The notes under the pieces were generated by a model that was given only the letters and a program-made list of their open reading frames with translations, was not told where the DNA came from and did no database searches. 30,048 nucleotides of DNA from a virus. The position numbers and the translations under genes are program-made. This document shows positions 21,755 through 29,783 of the stretch, piece by piece; positions within the stretch are counted from its first letter, which is position 1; each line of letters starts with the position of its first letter. The stretch lies in IMG/VR virus record IMGVR_UViG_3300025312_000245, positions 1 through 30,048 of that record. One strand, written 5' to 3'.

Positions 21755-23089
21755 ATGGCTCTCCCCTGGTCATTGCTTATTTCATCCCGCCGCCGGCGGA
21801 GGAGATTTATCTCATCCTCATCTCCCCGTCGGCGTCTCGTTGGCGCCGTTACTCTATTCCAAGACCTGTTTACCGATACGGATGAGGTCTCTCTCGACGC
21901 ACATACTCCTGATGTAGATACGTTGGGTGGGGGGTGGACAGAGAGGGCTGGAAACTGGAAGATCAATAACAATGAAGCGGCCCTGGCCGCCCAACAATCT
22001 GCGGCGGTGGCGACGGTGGGGGTTGGACAAGCCGACGTAACTATTGCCCTTTCTACAAAAAACAACTATGAATCCGGCAATCCGGGACTGACCGACCTCG
22101 TAGTCTTTTGGGAACTAGACGACCTGACCGACAGCCACGGGGCGAATGACCTGACCAATGTCAACGGCGTCACCTTCGTGGCAGGGAAGGTGGGAAACGC
22201 GGCGGATTTTGAGTTTGATAGCGTGCAAAGGTTGAGCATTATAGACAACGCCGACCTGAGCATTGGTGACGAGGATTTCTACTGGGGAGGATGGATAAAA
22301 CCCGAATCTGCGGCTACAGCCTTTCGGGGAATATTCTCAAAAGATGGGGGGGCTGGGTTGCGCGAATACTCATTGTCCTTCGGCGAGACCGGCGGGGTAA
22401 ACCGGGTTGCGGCTTTCATCAGCGCAAATGGTTCAACCGGCACAAACTTGATTTACACGAATTTGGCGCTAGCCCTGGCTACGTTTTACTGGGTCGAAAT
22501 GTGGTACGACTCTGTGGGTGACCTGTGGTATTGCAACGTCAACAATGGGACGGCGATGAGCGCGGCGCACGTCGGGGGAAGCAATGACGGCGGCACCGCG
22601 TTTGAAATAGGGAGATTTTTTGGAGCCAATACCCGCTGCTTCGACGGCTTGGTTGACGAGGTTGTTTTCTACAAGCGCGTTCTCACCGCCGACGAGCGCA
22701 CTTGGCTCTACAACGCCGGAGCGGGGCGGGCGTATTCGGAGTTGGCCTCCTCCGACCCGCTGGCAGACACCGGCATCGTTGCCCGCTGGTCAGACAATAA
22801 CAACTACTGGCTGGTTTCCCACAACGTAGAAGACCAGGAATTTCGCATTTGGGAAAAGAACGTCGGGACATACACCAAGCGAGCCTCTGCCGCTGTTGCC
22901 CTGGCCGGAGGAACCTACTACGACATCGAGGCCGAATTAGATGCACAAACGATTACTGCTACCCTCGACGGGGGCAACCAAATTTCCTATGGTTCGGCGG
23001 CGTTGAATGAAACTGAGACCATTCATGGGATGCAGCTTCAACGAGCCAACGCCGATGACCGCAACAATGACTTCTTGGTGACGACATGA
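21755..23089 (+). CDS. Lectin-like virion protein: LamG domain nested in a second concanavalin-type fold
   Basis: 444 residues; ATG 21755 with AGGAGG at 21745-21750. The first 30 residues hold a run of six Arg and a further Arg cluster. A laminin-G-like (LamG_3/concanavalin A-like) domain spans about 113-327. It starts Val-Val-Phe-Trp-Glu-Leu-Asp-Asp and ends with the hallmark Phe-Asp-Gly-Leu-Val-Asp-Glu-Val-Val-Phe-Tyr (from 296), Leu-Thr-Ala-Asp-Glu and Leu-Tyr-Asn-Ala-Gly. Residues 32-108 (Phe-Thr-Asp ... Gly-Gly-Trp-Thr ... Trp-Lys-Ile) and 330-444 (Ile-Val-Ala-Arg-Trp-Ser-Asp-Asn-Asn-Asn-Tyr-Trp ... Tyr-Tyr-Asp-Ile-Glu) look like the two halves of another lectin-type beta sandwich, so LamG seems inserted in it. 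Likely role: sugar binding at the virion surface or tail. Confidence 0.78.
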   Translation: MALPWSLLISSRRRRRRFISSSSPRRRLVGAVTLFQDLFTDTDEVSLDAHTPDVDTLGGGWTERAGNWKINNNEAALAAQQSAAVATVGVGQADVTIALSTKNNYESGNPGLTDLVVFWELDDLTDSHGANDLTNVNGVTFVAGKVGNAADFEFDSVQRLSIIDNADLSIGDEDFYWGGWIKPESAATAFRGIFSKDGGAGLREYSLSFGETGGVNRVAAFISANGSTGTNLIYTNLALALATFYWVEMWYDSVGDLWYCNVNNGTAMSAAHVGGSNDGGTAFEIGRFFGANTRCFDGLVDEVVFYKRVLTADERTWLYNAGAGRAYSELASSDPLADTGIVARWSDNNNYWLVSHNVEDQEFRIWEKNVGTYTKRASAAVALAGGTYYDIEAELDAQTITATLDGGNQISYGSAALNETETIHGMQLQRANADDRNNDFLVTT

Positions 23090-23328
23090 AAAAAGCAAAG
23101 ATACTGCCCCCCTGGCGGCAGGAAATAAAGAAAGGCTTACTTATCAACACCCCCCGCCTCGAACGGGATTACCGCCTGCTGAGGTGGCAGGACGTAACCG
23201 GACAAGATGCCATGAAGTTGCCGCCTGACCCGAACCTGCTGGTCCTGGATGTCCTCGTAGATGACCTTACCTTACAACGCATCGAGAATGACCAAAACTA
23301 TTTCGTATTATGGAGCCGAAATGCCTGA
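23086..23328 (+). CDS. Hypothetical small protein
   Basis: 80 residues; ATG 23086 overlaps the previous stop in ATGA. The N terminus is basic (Lys-Lys-Ala-Lys, Arg-Gln-Glu-Ile-Lys-Lys-Gly), the middle contains Arg-Leu-Glu-Arg-Asp-Tyr-Arg-Leu-Leu-Arg-Trp, and the end is acidic with Leu-Leu-Val-Leu-Asp-Val-Leu-Val-Asp-Asp-Leu. No family is recognised. Coupling to the lectin-like gene and to the next gene (8-base overlap) suggests a tail or assembly accessory. Confidence 0.6.
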   Translation: MKKAKILPPWRQEIKKGLLINTPRLERDYRLLRWQDVTGQDAMKLPPDPNLLVLDVLVDDLTLQRIENDQNYFVLWSRNA

Positions 23329-23596
23329 CCTGCACGATCCAACTCCTTTGGAAGACTTTCTCGCACAGAGCGGGGCGGCGGGGTATAATATCCCTCGGGG
23401 GAGAATGAACATAGAAGTCTCCTCCTACATGAGAACGTGGCTGAAGGACAGGCCGAAGATGAGCATCCGGCGGGCGGCGATCCTCTATCAACCCCGCCCG
23501 ATTGTCCAGGTCTTCAAGAAACCGTTCTATCTTTCGGCTGAATTTACCTGGAAGAAAATCATAGGCCCACTACTCAGGATTGGGAAAAATGTCTGA
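23321..23596 (+). CDS. Hypothetical small protein
   Basis: About 91 residues from ATG 23321, preceded by GGAG at 23312-23315 and lying within the end of the previous gene; the frame is open back to 23261, but that part only overlaps the earlier gene. The protein is basic, with Ser-Ser-Tyr-Met-Arg-Thr-Trp-Leu-Lys-Asp, Arg-Arg-Ala-Ala-Ile-Leu-Tyr-Gln-Pro-Arg and a final aromatic/basic segment. No family is recognised. It overlaps the adaptor gene by 8 bases. Confidence 0.6.
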   Translation: MPDLHDPTPLEDFLAQSGAAGYNIPRGRMNIEVSSYMRTWLKDRPKMSIRRAAILYQPRPIVQVFKKPFYLSAEFTWKKIIGPLLRIGKNV

Positions 23597-24710
23597 ACCT
23601 ACCGCAACCCGTTCCGCCCTCCGCAAAGACATCTGCCGCCGCCTCAACATGAGGTTTTTCCAGCGGTTCGATGAGTATTCGACCCTGACCGGCTCTCCGG
23701 TTGCGGGGACGCCAACCGACTCTGCCTTGGCCGAGGATGCGGATTACTGGAACGGAAGCTGGTACTTCGCCATGACTGGCTCTCCAGCCCTGGACGTGCG
23801 GAAAGTCGATGACTTCGTGGCGGGGGGCAGTCTGACTTTGAACCGTTCTCTTTCTTCCAACCCGGCGGCGGGGGACCGCTACCAGCTCCTCGACTATAAT
23901 CTTTCCCCCCATATGCTCCACGATGCCATCAACAAAGCCATCACAGAGAGCATCCCCTATTTCTTCCAAGTCCGCCTGAGTGAGGATCTCATTCTCCAGG
24001 AAGACACCTTGGAGTACAGCCTATCATCCATCTCCCCAACAGTGTGGAAGATCAAGCAGGTGTGGTTGGAGCAGGCCCAGAGTGTAAAGCGGGGGGTAGT
24101 TGTCTCGACGACCGGGACGATAACGACCATCGACAGTTCGGACACCGGGGACGTAGACAGCAGTTGGCTTCTCTCCATTTATGATGGGACCGGAAAGGGC
24201 CAGCAGCGAGCGGTAACCTCTGTCTCGGGAGCAGCCATTACCCACGCCGTATGGACGACCAATCCCGACACGACTTCCAAGTATGCACTGTGGGACCCAA
24301 CCGAACAGACGGCAGACTGGTACGACCTGCCCGCCCTGCGGGTAGACCGGCGGGAGTGGCCGGATGAAATCCATTTCCCCAATCGCTACGTCTCGGAGTG
24401 GGGGCACAGAATACGAATACAATACTTGGCCCAGCCCCAGGCACTCACGACCGAGGCGGGGACGACCATCGTGCCAACAGAGTACGTCGTGCTGAAGGCG
24501 CTCTCCATTATTTACATGCAGCTTTCCAACTCCAATAGAGCCGACCGGCAGCACCTTCGCCAGCAGGCTACCGACTACGAGGCCATGGCGATTGCCTATG
24601 CCATGAAGAACGCCTTCGCTCAACCCGCCGAGACCTTGTGGATGGAGAGCGACCTTGGGGCGCCGAGGGCAGGATATTCCGAAGACCACAACCCGTTGGG
24701 ATGGGGATAA
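23589..24710 (+). CDS. Head-tail adaptor / tail-tubular-A-like protein
   Basis: 373 residues from ATG 23589, which sits in the previous gene's last codons with AGGA about 10 bases upstream; a TTG at 23580 is also in frame but less likely. Residues 1-30 hold a helix (Thr-Arg-Ser-Ala-Leu-Arg-Lys-Asp-Ile-Cys-Arg-Arg-Leu-Asn). The part around 110-150 (His-Asp-Ala-Ile-Asn-Lys-Ala-Ile-Thr-Glu-Ser-Ile-Pro-Tyr-Phe-Phe) and the late Ala-Leu-Ser-Ile-Ile-Tyr-Met-Gln-Leu helix with a following Tyr-Glu-Ala-Met-Ala helix resemble adaptor proteins of short-tailed phages, which sit below the portal. Between them is a beta-rich insert with Gly-Gln-Gln-Arg. Position just before the nozzle-like gene supports this. 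Confidence 0.68.
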   Translation: MSEPTATRSALRKDICRRLNMRFFQRFDEYSTLTGSPVAGTPTDSALAEDADYWNGSWYFAMTGSPALDVRKVDDFVAGGSLTLNRSLSSNPAAGDRYQLLDYNLSPHMLHDAINKAITESIPYFFQVRLSEDLILQEDTLEYSLSSISPTVWKIKQVWLEQAQSVKRGVVVSTTGTITTIDSSDTGDVDSSWLLSIYDGTGKGQQRAVTSVSGAAITHAVWTTNPDTTSKYALWDPTEQTADWYDLPALRVDRREWPDEIHFPNRYVSEWGHRIRIQYLAQPQALTTEAGTTIVPTEYVVLKALSIIYMQLSNSNRADRQHLRQQATDYEAMAIAYAMKNAFAQPAETLWMESDLGAPRAGYSEDHNPLGWG

Positions 24711-26516
24711 ATGGCGACCGGCGAACAGGGCCACATCCGGCTGAATGGTCAGTATTACAGGATCCTCCTAGATGGCTATCGAGAGGTAGACCTGATCGAC
24801 TTCGCCCCCCGAGCAGCAACCCCCGGCGGGTCGATCATTCATTCCCAGCTTGGCCTCTATCAGCCATTGCTGATGACCGACTGGCGGCATGGGTTTGGTT
24901 TCCAGTGGCACGAAGACGAGGCCGGCTACCTGCGGACCTCGGGCGCCATCGACACCCGCCACCCCGGGATCGTCATGCTTTGGACTGCCCCGGTACAGTC
25001 TCACACCAACAATGCCATCAAGGAGGGATTTACGACCTTCGACGGGGACCTGTATGCCTGGGGCGCCGATGGACTGTGGAAATACAGTAGTGCAACATGG
25101 TCGCAGGTTTACTCCGCCGCCGCAGTCAACTTCGCCCTGGGAACGGGGGACTACCTTTTCTACTGCCCAAACGGAGCGAGAATCAGGAAGATAACGACCG
25201 GCGACGTACACTCGGATGCCGGCCTCAACTCCAATTCGACCGACTACAAGCTCCTGATTATCCACAATGGCTACGTCTACGCCGTCAAGGATGGAACGAG
25301 GGTCGTGTACTATGACAGCAACGATGACCTCTCCCAACTCCATGGCGACCCAACCGACGACACGACCGAAATCTATGTCGGCGGGGCGAACGTGCCTATC
25401 GTCTCGGCTTTCTCTTACGCCGGAAAGCTGTATTTCAACCGGCACGATGGCATGTGGTTATTGGGAGAAGATAACGTCGCCCGGCGCTTCCTCGATTATT
25501 CTTCTGAATCTTCCTCGACCAACTTCCGCAGCGTTGCCATCCACGAGGGAGGCTTCGCTGTCTATCCGGTGCGGGACGTGCTGTACCAATGGAACGGAGT
25601 CAGGCAGGCCGACATTACCCCGCCGTGGCTGACCGACACCTTCCCCTTTACGACCTACGGGCGCTTCGATAACTTTGTAACTGTTGGGAGATTCCTCTTC
25701 CTGACCGCCCGCACCAATGAGACGACCTACACAGAAAGCATCCTGTGTTTCGACGGGGTTGGGTGGCACAAACTCTACGACGTAATTACAGATGGCGATG
25801 GCTCGGTAACAGGAATGGCCTTCGACACGGTAAACAACTACCTCTGGTATCACGTCAACAAGGCCGCCTCGAACACGACCTTCTACGTCCCCTTCCAATC
25901 TCAATCCGAGCTGCCCTACGCCGGCTTCCCGACATCCGGCAACCACTATCTATTTACCTCCCGCATCGACGCCGGGTTCAGGTGGGTACAAAAATCGGCC
26001 CGGGCGCTGGTCGTAGAGGCCAGAAACCTGACTTCCACCCGGAAGATAACCATCGACTATTCGGCGGACGGGGGAGCCTACACTACTTGGGGGGAGGTTA
26101 CTGCCAATGGGATAACGACCCTTGATGCCCCGGGGAACGCCGTCAATTTCTACTATGTAATTTTCCGGGCAAAGATAGAAACCGACACCGCCGCCCAATC
26201 CCCCATTTTGGAGGACATGACCCTGCAATTCATCATGCGCCCGGTCACGGTTCGTGGCTTTTCGATGACCGTCCTCTCCGCCCCGGACATTACCTTCGAT
26301 GGCCGGCCCGACACCCGCACGTCCAAAGAAATCAACGATGACATCTGGACCGCCCGGCAGTCGGTTTCGCCGGTTGCTTACGTCGATCCCTATGGAGTCA
26401 GCTACAATGTCTACGTTTCTTCCTATCAGACCCGGGCAACAGAGCAGCACCTACAGAAGGAAGAGGGCTTCGAAAGCATCGAGAAAGTCATTACGCTGAA
26501 CCTGGTAGAGGTCTAA
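24711..26516 (+). CDS. Tail nozzle / tubular-B-like beta-propeller protein
   Basis: 601 residues; ATG 24711 directly after the adaptor stop. The chain is dominated by repeated beta units of the form Gly-X-Leu-Tyr-X-Trp/Phe: Phe-Asp-Gly-Asp-Leu-Tyr-Ala-Trp-Gly-Ala-Asp-Gly, Ile-His-Asn-Gly-Tyr-Val-Tyr-Ala-Val-Lys-Asp-Gly, Phe-Ser-Tyr-Ala-Gly-Lys-Leu-Tyr-Phe-Asn-Arg-His-Asp-Gly, and Phe-Asp-Gly-Val-Gly-Trp-His-Lys. Such repeats point to a beta-propeller, as found in the nozzle proteins of podoviruses (T7 gp12-like, P22 gp10-like by role). The C-terminal 200 residues are further beta sandwich. Assignment rests on fold style plus location after the adaptor; a tail hub or receptor-binding propeller is the alternative. 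Confidence 0.68.
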   Translation: MATGEQGHIRLNGQYYRILLDGYREVDLIDFAPRAATPGGSIIHSQLGLYQPLLMTDWRHGFGFQWHEDEAGYLRTSGAIDTRHPGIVMLWTAPVQSHTNNAIKEGFTTFDGDLYAWGADGLWKYSSATWSQVYSAAAVNFALGTGDYLFYCPNGARIRKITTGDVHSDAGLNSNSTDYKLLIIHNGYVYAVKDGTRVVYYDSNDDLSQLHGDPTDDTTEIYVGGANVPIVSAFSYAGKLYFNRHDGMWLLGEDNVARRFLDYSSESSSTNFRSVAIHEGGFAVYPVRDVLYQWNGVRQADITPPWLTDTFPFTTYGRFDNFVTVGRFLFLTARTNETTYTESILCFDGVGWHKLYDVITDGDGSVTGMAFDTVNNYLWYHVNKAASNTTFYVPFQSQSELPYAGFPTSGNHYLFTSRIDAGFRWVQKSARALVVEARNLTSTRKITIDYSADGGAYTTWGEVTANGITTLDAPGNAVNFYYVIFRAKIETDTAAQSPILEDMTLQFIMRPVTVRGFSMTVLSAPDITFDGRPDTRTSKEINDDIWTARQSVSPVAYVDPYGVSYNVYVSSYQTRATEQHLQKEEGFESIEKVITLNLVEV

Positions 26517-28042
26517 TGAGAAGGCGCCGCCCTCGCTTTCGCCGCACCCGCTTCCTCCCCATTCGGGAGAAGCGCATACGCATCCCTCAGCCCAAGGACA
26601 GGCCGCTCCAACTGCATCAGGCCAGTTTGGTCAAGAGGGAGGAGGCCCGCCCCGCCGCCGATCATTTCGTTCTGCACCGGCGGGGGCTCAGGAAGACCCA
26701 GGTTGGCATGGACCCGTTGGAGGCCCGGGCGGTTTCTGAGAGCGTAATCAAAGGAACCCTGCCAGAAAGGATATTGTGGAGGTCATTGTTGTTTCCGTTT
26801 CGTTTGAAGCCGGAGGTTGACTTTTCATTTCAATGCCTAGCTGGACACCACCGTGTACTGACAGATGGCCTGAGATGGATTCCTATATCACAGCTAAAAA
26901 AGGGAGACGGGCTTATAGCTTTCTCGGAGGATGGAGGCCCCCGTGGACCGGACGGTAGAAAATACGAGCGGGCAATAGTGATTAGCAATGAACCCGACAT
27001 TGAGCGCACCTTCAAAATAACCCTAAAAAGTGGGGCAGAAATCATTTGTACCCCAGAGCATCCTTGGCTCGCCTTTGGTGATCCCCGAGGAGGAGTACAT
27101 GGACAATTTGTAAAGGGAGCTACCCAAACATGGGTACAAGCGAAGAAGTTGCGCCCCGGGATAGAAATTCCAAAACTGCTCCCAACATGGGAAGCACAAG
27201 ATACCAGACATGCAGGCTACTTGGCAGGGTTCTTTGACGGAGAGGGATCTGTAATTCAGACACACCAACATCGAGATCGAAACCTGCCAGAGGACCAGAG
27301 AAGCTATTATATTTCTCTTACAGCAGCACAAAATCATGGACCCATCCTCCAACATTTTATAAGGAGTGTGGATATTGCTGGTTTTGATTTCAGTATTTAT
27401 GACTATAAAGATAAATACGAAAGATCATACGACAACGGGATGAGAAAAGTAGTTCATCTGAGAATAAGAGGGGGAAGATCAGAAGCACTGAGATTTCTTG
27501 GGACAATTCGCCCAGAAAAGATGAAGCAACTTGATCCCACCAAGCTGGGGGCGGTCACTAAGATAGAGGCAGACTCCATCATTAGTGTCGAGGAAGCGGG
27601 AAGACAGGAGATATATAGACTTGCAACCTCAACAAGAACCTACATCGCCGAGGGGTATGGGATGCACAATTCCTCCTTGGATGGTGGCAGACTCAGCCTT
27701 GGTGGGATTGTGGCCGACTTCCTGTTCCCTTTTATAATGCTGGTTTTCCAGGTCCAAGGCCCGACGCACGACCAGCACCTTCGTAAAAGAAAAGACACCG
27801 AGCAGCGTCTCGTCCTGGAGGCCATGGGCTACCGGGTCATTGATTTTGAACTGGAAGAAATCTTCGACGCCGCCCGGCTGGACAGCAAGCTCCGCCGCAT
27901 CTTTGGCTACGCCGGGGGGCAGTCTTCCGCCTCCGCAACCCACGAGCGGGAGGACGCCGAGGAGATTTCGCCAGAGGACGATTTGATTGCCCAGATGTTT
28001 GCCGACGTGTATGCCATGCAGGAGATGGTTGGTTATGCCTAG
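26516..28042 (+). CDS. PD-(D/E)XK-like (Vsr/DUF559-type) endonuclease interrupted by an intein
   Basis: 508 residues before splicing, 229 after. ATG 26516 shares its A with the previous stop; GAGG lies just upstream. N-extein residues 1-106 start with an Arg cluster and include Leu-Pro-Glu-Arg-Ile-Leu-Trp (E84). C-extein residues 386-508 carry Val-Ala-Asp-Phe (D401), then Phe-Gln-Val-Gln-Gly-Pro-Thr-His (Q412, Q414, H418), Lys-Arg-Lys-Asp-Thr and a closing Gly-Tyr-Arg-Val-Ile-Asp-Phe. The order Glu ... Asp-Phe ... X-Val-X-Gly-X-X-His fits the Vsr/DUF559 branch of PD-(D/E)XK nucleases; here Gln stands where many members have Glu/Asp. Joined exteins read Phe-Gln-Ser-Ser at the junction. It lies among tail genes, so it may be packaged or may act on competitor DNA; its role is not known. 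Confidence 0.75.
   Translation: MRRRRPRFRRTRFLPIREKRIRIPQPKDRPLQLHQASLVKREEARPAADHFVLHRRGLRKTQVGMDPLEARAVSESVIKGTLPERILWRSLLFPFRLKPEVDFSFQCLAGHHRVLTDGLRWIPISQLKKGDGLIAFSEDGGPRGPDGRKYERAIVISNEPDIERTFKITLKSGAEIICTPEHPWLAFGDPRGGVHGQFVKGATQTWVQAKKLRPGIEIPKLLPTWEAQDTRHAGYLAGFFDGEGSVIQTHQHRDRNLPEDQRSYYISLTAAQNHGPILQHFIRSVDIAGFDFSIYDYKDKYERSYDNGMRKVVHLRIRGGRSEALRFLGTIRPEKMKQLDPTKLGAVTKIEADSIISVEEAGRQEIYRLATSTRTYIAEGYGMHNSSLDGGRLSLGGIVADFLFPFIMLVFQVQGPTHDQHLRKRKDTEQRLVLEAMGYRVIDFELEEIFDAARLDSKLRRIFGYAGGQSSASATHEREDAEEISPEDDLIAQMFADVYAMQEMVGYA
26834..27670 (+). mobile_element. Intein with LAGLIDADG homing endonuclease
   Basis: The insert is residues 107-385 (279 aa) of the host protein. It opens with Cys107 in Cys-Leu-Ala-Gly-His-His-Arg-Val-Leu-Thr (block A), has Thr-Pro-Glu-His at 179-182 (block B), Leu-Ala-Gly-Phe-Phe-Asp-Gly-Glu-Gly at 236-244 (LAGLIDADG block C), and ends Thr-Tyr-Ile-Ala-Glu-Gly-Tyr-Gly-Met-His-Asn (blocks F and G), followed by Ser386 as the +1 nucleophile. 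All residues needed for self-splicing are present. The DNA here is visibly richer in A and T (many AGA, ATA and AAA codons) than flanking genes, which fits recent arrival by homing. A second LAGLIDADG motif is not clear, so the nuclease may work as a dimer. Confidence 0.93.
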
Positions 28043-29507
28043 CGACCTGAAAACTCTTGCCGACGAACTAAAAGAACTGCGGCTCTTCCTCGAACAGGTC
28101 TGGAACAACCAGACCGTCTCGGCGGCGCAGGTCATTGTCGTCAATGGCCTCTCGGACATCTCGGAAAGCTTGGGGATGGTGCAGGCGGGCGAGTTCCGGG
28201 TGGGGAACCGCGTTGACCCGGGCAAAGGATTTACCGGCGGGCGGTTTGGATGGCCGGGATTTACTTATGGAAGCACAACTTACTTCTTGGCGGGGGTTTC
28301 CAACGATGTGCTTCAGGTTGGACTCAGTCTTGATGACGGGAAAGTATATGCTGGGGCAGGAGCAGTTTATTTGGATGTCTCCGGTGCAACCTTCGAGGCC
28401 AACGGAACGAATTATATTATCTTTCACGAAAGCGATGACGATGAGGATGTTGGTTACATTACCGGACTTCAAATTGGTGGCTATCATCGAATGGACTTCT
28501 TTGCCCTTGTCCCTGCCGGATCGACGGAGGAAGCCCATGTCCGGTTTGTGGCTACAAATCTTGATGCTGGCCTGGAAGCCACTTTCAATTTGTACACAGA
28601 TGAACCAGCGACCATTGACCTGAGAGGTCTTGCATCTGCTGATCAGAAATTAATCTTCTATGGAGGACTTCAGATTGATGAGGGATACAACATTGACTTC
28701 GGAACCTCCATAGGGACAAAAATAGGAACATCGGCGACCCAGCTTTTGAGTTTGTGGGGAGTAGACCCGGTTGACCAACCATCTGCTTTGACTGCTGCTC
28801 TGACCCAGATTGCCCATTCCGAGCCGGGGACCCCAGACTATACGGTGGCATTTGGAACGGCGGGAGGGCTGTGGGCATTTACATCACAAGACAAAGCCAG
28901 GACGTTTGCAAAGGTAGTCAAAAATCTTCAAGTGCGGGTTGACGAATTGGAAGCCAAGGCCGTGGCTGTGGGGTGGATAGATTCTACCGGAGGAGGGGGA
29001 GGCGGCGGGGGTGGAGGAACTCCTGGAAATACTGGACCGAAGGTGGCTACGGCGGTCGAGACAAGTAGTCCAACATGGACAAGTTGGACAGCGGCCCAAC
29101 TAAATTCGGTCAACAACAGCTATGCAAGTTATGGGGCAACGGACAGTGCAAGCGGCTGGCAGGTTCTAAAAGACTTTGACTTCGGGGTTCCTGGAGGAGC
29201 AACGCCTGTGGGAATCAAGGCACGCTTTTATGCGGTACAGAGCGCAGAATTTTTGGCGGTTGAAGTCAAGCTGTCTTGGGATGGCGGCTCATCTTACACG
29301 TCAGTAAAAACATTCGTTGCCAATGGGAACCCCCAATACTTTGTTCTGGGAGGGCCATCAGATTTGTGGGGACGTGTCTGGGCAGACACGGACTTCAGCA
29401 ATGCCAACTTCCGCATGGCTGTCCGTCGTCTTGGTGGCACAGCCGGAAAATTCGACGGGACGATTTATATTGATTATGCGGAAGTAACTGAATACCATGA
29501 GGTCTAG
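28035..29507 (+). CDS. Tail fibre / receptor-binding protein with Gly10 linker
   Basis: 490 residues from ATG 28035, inside the previous gene's last codons, with AGGAG at 28020-28024. Residues 1-30 form a short amphipathic coiled coil (Leu-Ala-Asp-Glu-Leu-Lys-Glu-Leu-Arg-Leu-Phe-Leu-Glu). Residues about 40-250 are beta rich with Asp/Gly turns. Next comes a segment with Ala-His-Ser-Glu-Pro-Gly-Thr-Pro-Asp-Tyr and a short coiled coil (Val-Val-Lys-Asn-Leu-Gln-Val-Arg-Val-Asp-Glu-Leu-Glu) of a kind common in phage fibres. A run of ten Gly near residue 320 links to a C-terminal beta-sandwich domain (about 335-490) that likely binds the host surface. Its stop overlaps the opposite-strand gene's stop inside CTAG. 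Confidence 0.78.
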   Translation: MPSDLKTLADELKELRLFLEQVWNNQTVSAAQVIVVNGLSDISESLGMVQAGEFRVGNRVDPGKGFTGGRFGWPGFTYGSTTYFLAGVSNDVLQVGLSLDDGKVYAGAGAVYLDVSGATFEANGTNYIIFHESDDDEDVGYITGLQIGGYHRMDFFALVPAGSTEEAHVRFVATNLDAGLEATFNLYTDEPATIDLRGLASADQKLIFYGGLQIDEGYNIDFGTSIGTKIGTSATQLLSLWGVDPVDQPSALTAALTQIAHSEPGTPDYTVAFGTAGGLWAFTSQDKARTFAKVVKNLQVRVDELEAKAVAVGWIDSTGGGGGGGGGGTPGNTGPKVATAVETSSPTWTSWTAAQLNSVNNSYASYGATDSASGWQVLKDFDFGVPGGATPVGIKARFYAVQSAEFLAVEVKLSWDGGSSYTSVKTFVANGNPQYFVLGGPSDLWGRVWADTDFSNANFRMAVRRLGGTAGKFDGTIYIDYAEVTEYHEV

Positions 29508-29761
29508 CGGGCAGAGCAGGTCAGCATCAATTTCAACATCGGGGGTTCGCCCTGTTCATCGAGGTACAATTCGGTGACACAATGAACGTAGGCAAAATCG
29601 TTGTTACAAGCAACCCTCCACCAACCGTCATGGTCATAAACGACGGAGGGGGAGTTGCAAGGACTCTTGATACTATCTCCGGGTTCCATGTAAAAGTAGC
29701 CCCAGAAGGCGGCGATGGAAAACAGGGACAAAACTGCGAGGAGAAGTAAGACTTTCTTCAT
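29504..29761 (-). CDS. Small secreted or membrane-anchored protein (moron candidate)
   Basis: 85 residues on the reverse strand, start ATG at 29761, chosen because AAAGGAA precedes it by about 8 bases on that strand; the frame is open further upstream to 29812, but that extension would run through the promoter. The N terminus is Lys-Lys followed by a 20-residue hydrophobic segment rich in Leu, Val, Ala and Phe (residues 4-24), a signal peptide or anchor. The remaining 60 residues contain four Cys (35, 52, 61, 82), compatible with two disulfides outside the cytoplasm. It is the only reverse-strand gene and has its own strong promoter. Such isolated genes in phages (morons) often change the host surface or block superinfection; that role is an inference. 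Confidence 0.72.
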   Translation of the reverse strand: MKKVLLLLAVLSLFSIAAFWGYFYMEPGDSIKSPCNSPSVVYDHDGWWRVACNNDFAYVHCVTELYLDEQGEPPMLKLMLTCSAR

Positions 29762-29783
29762 GTCAGAGTTCCTTTCTGCTATA

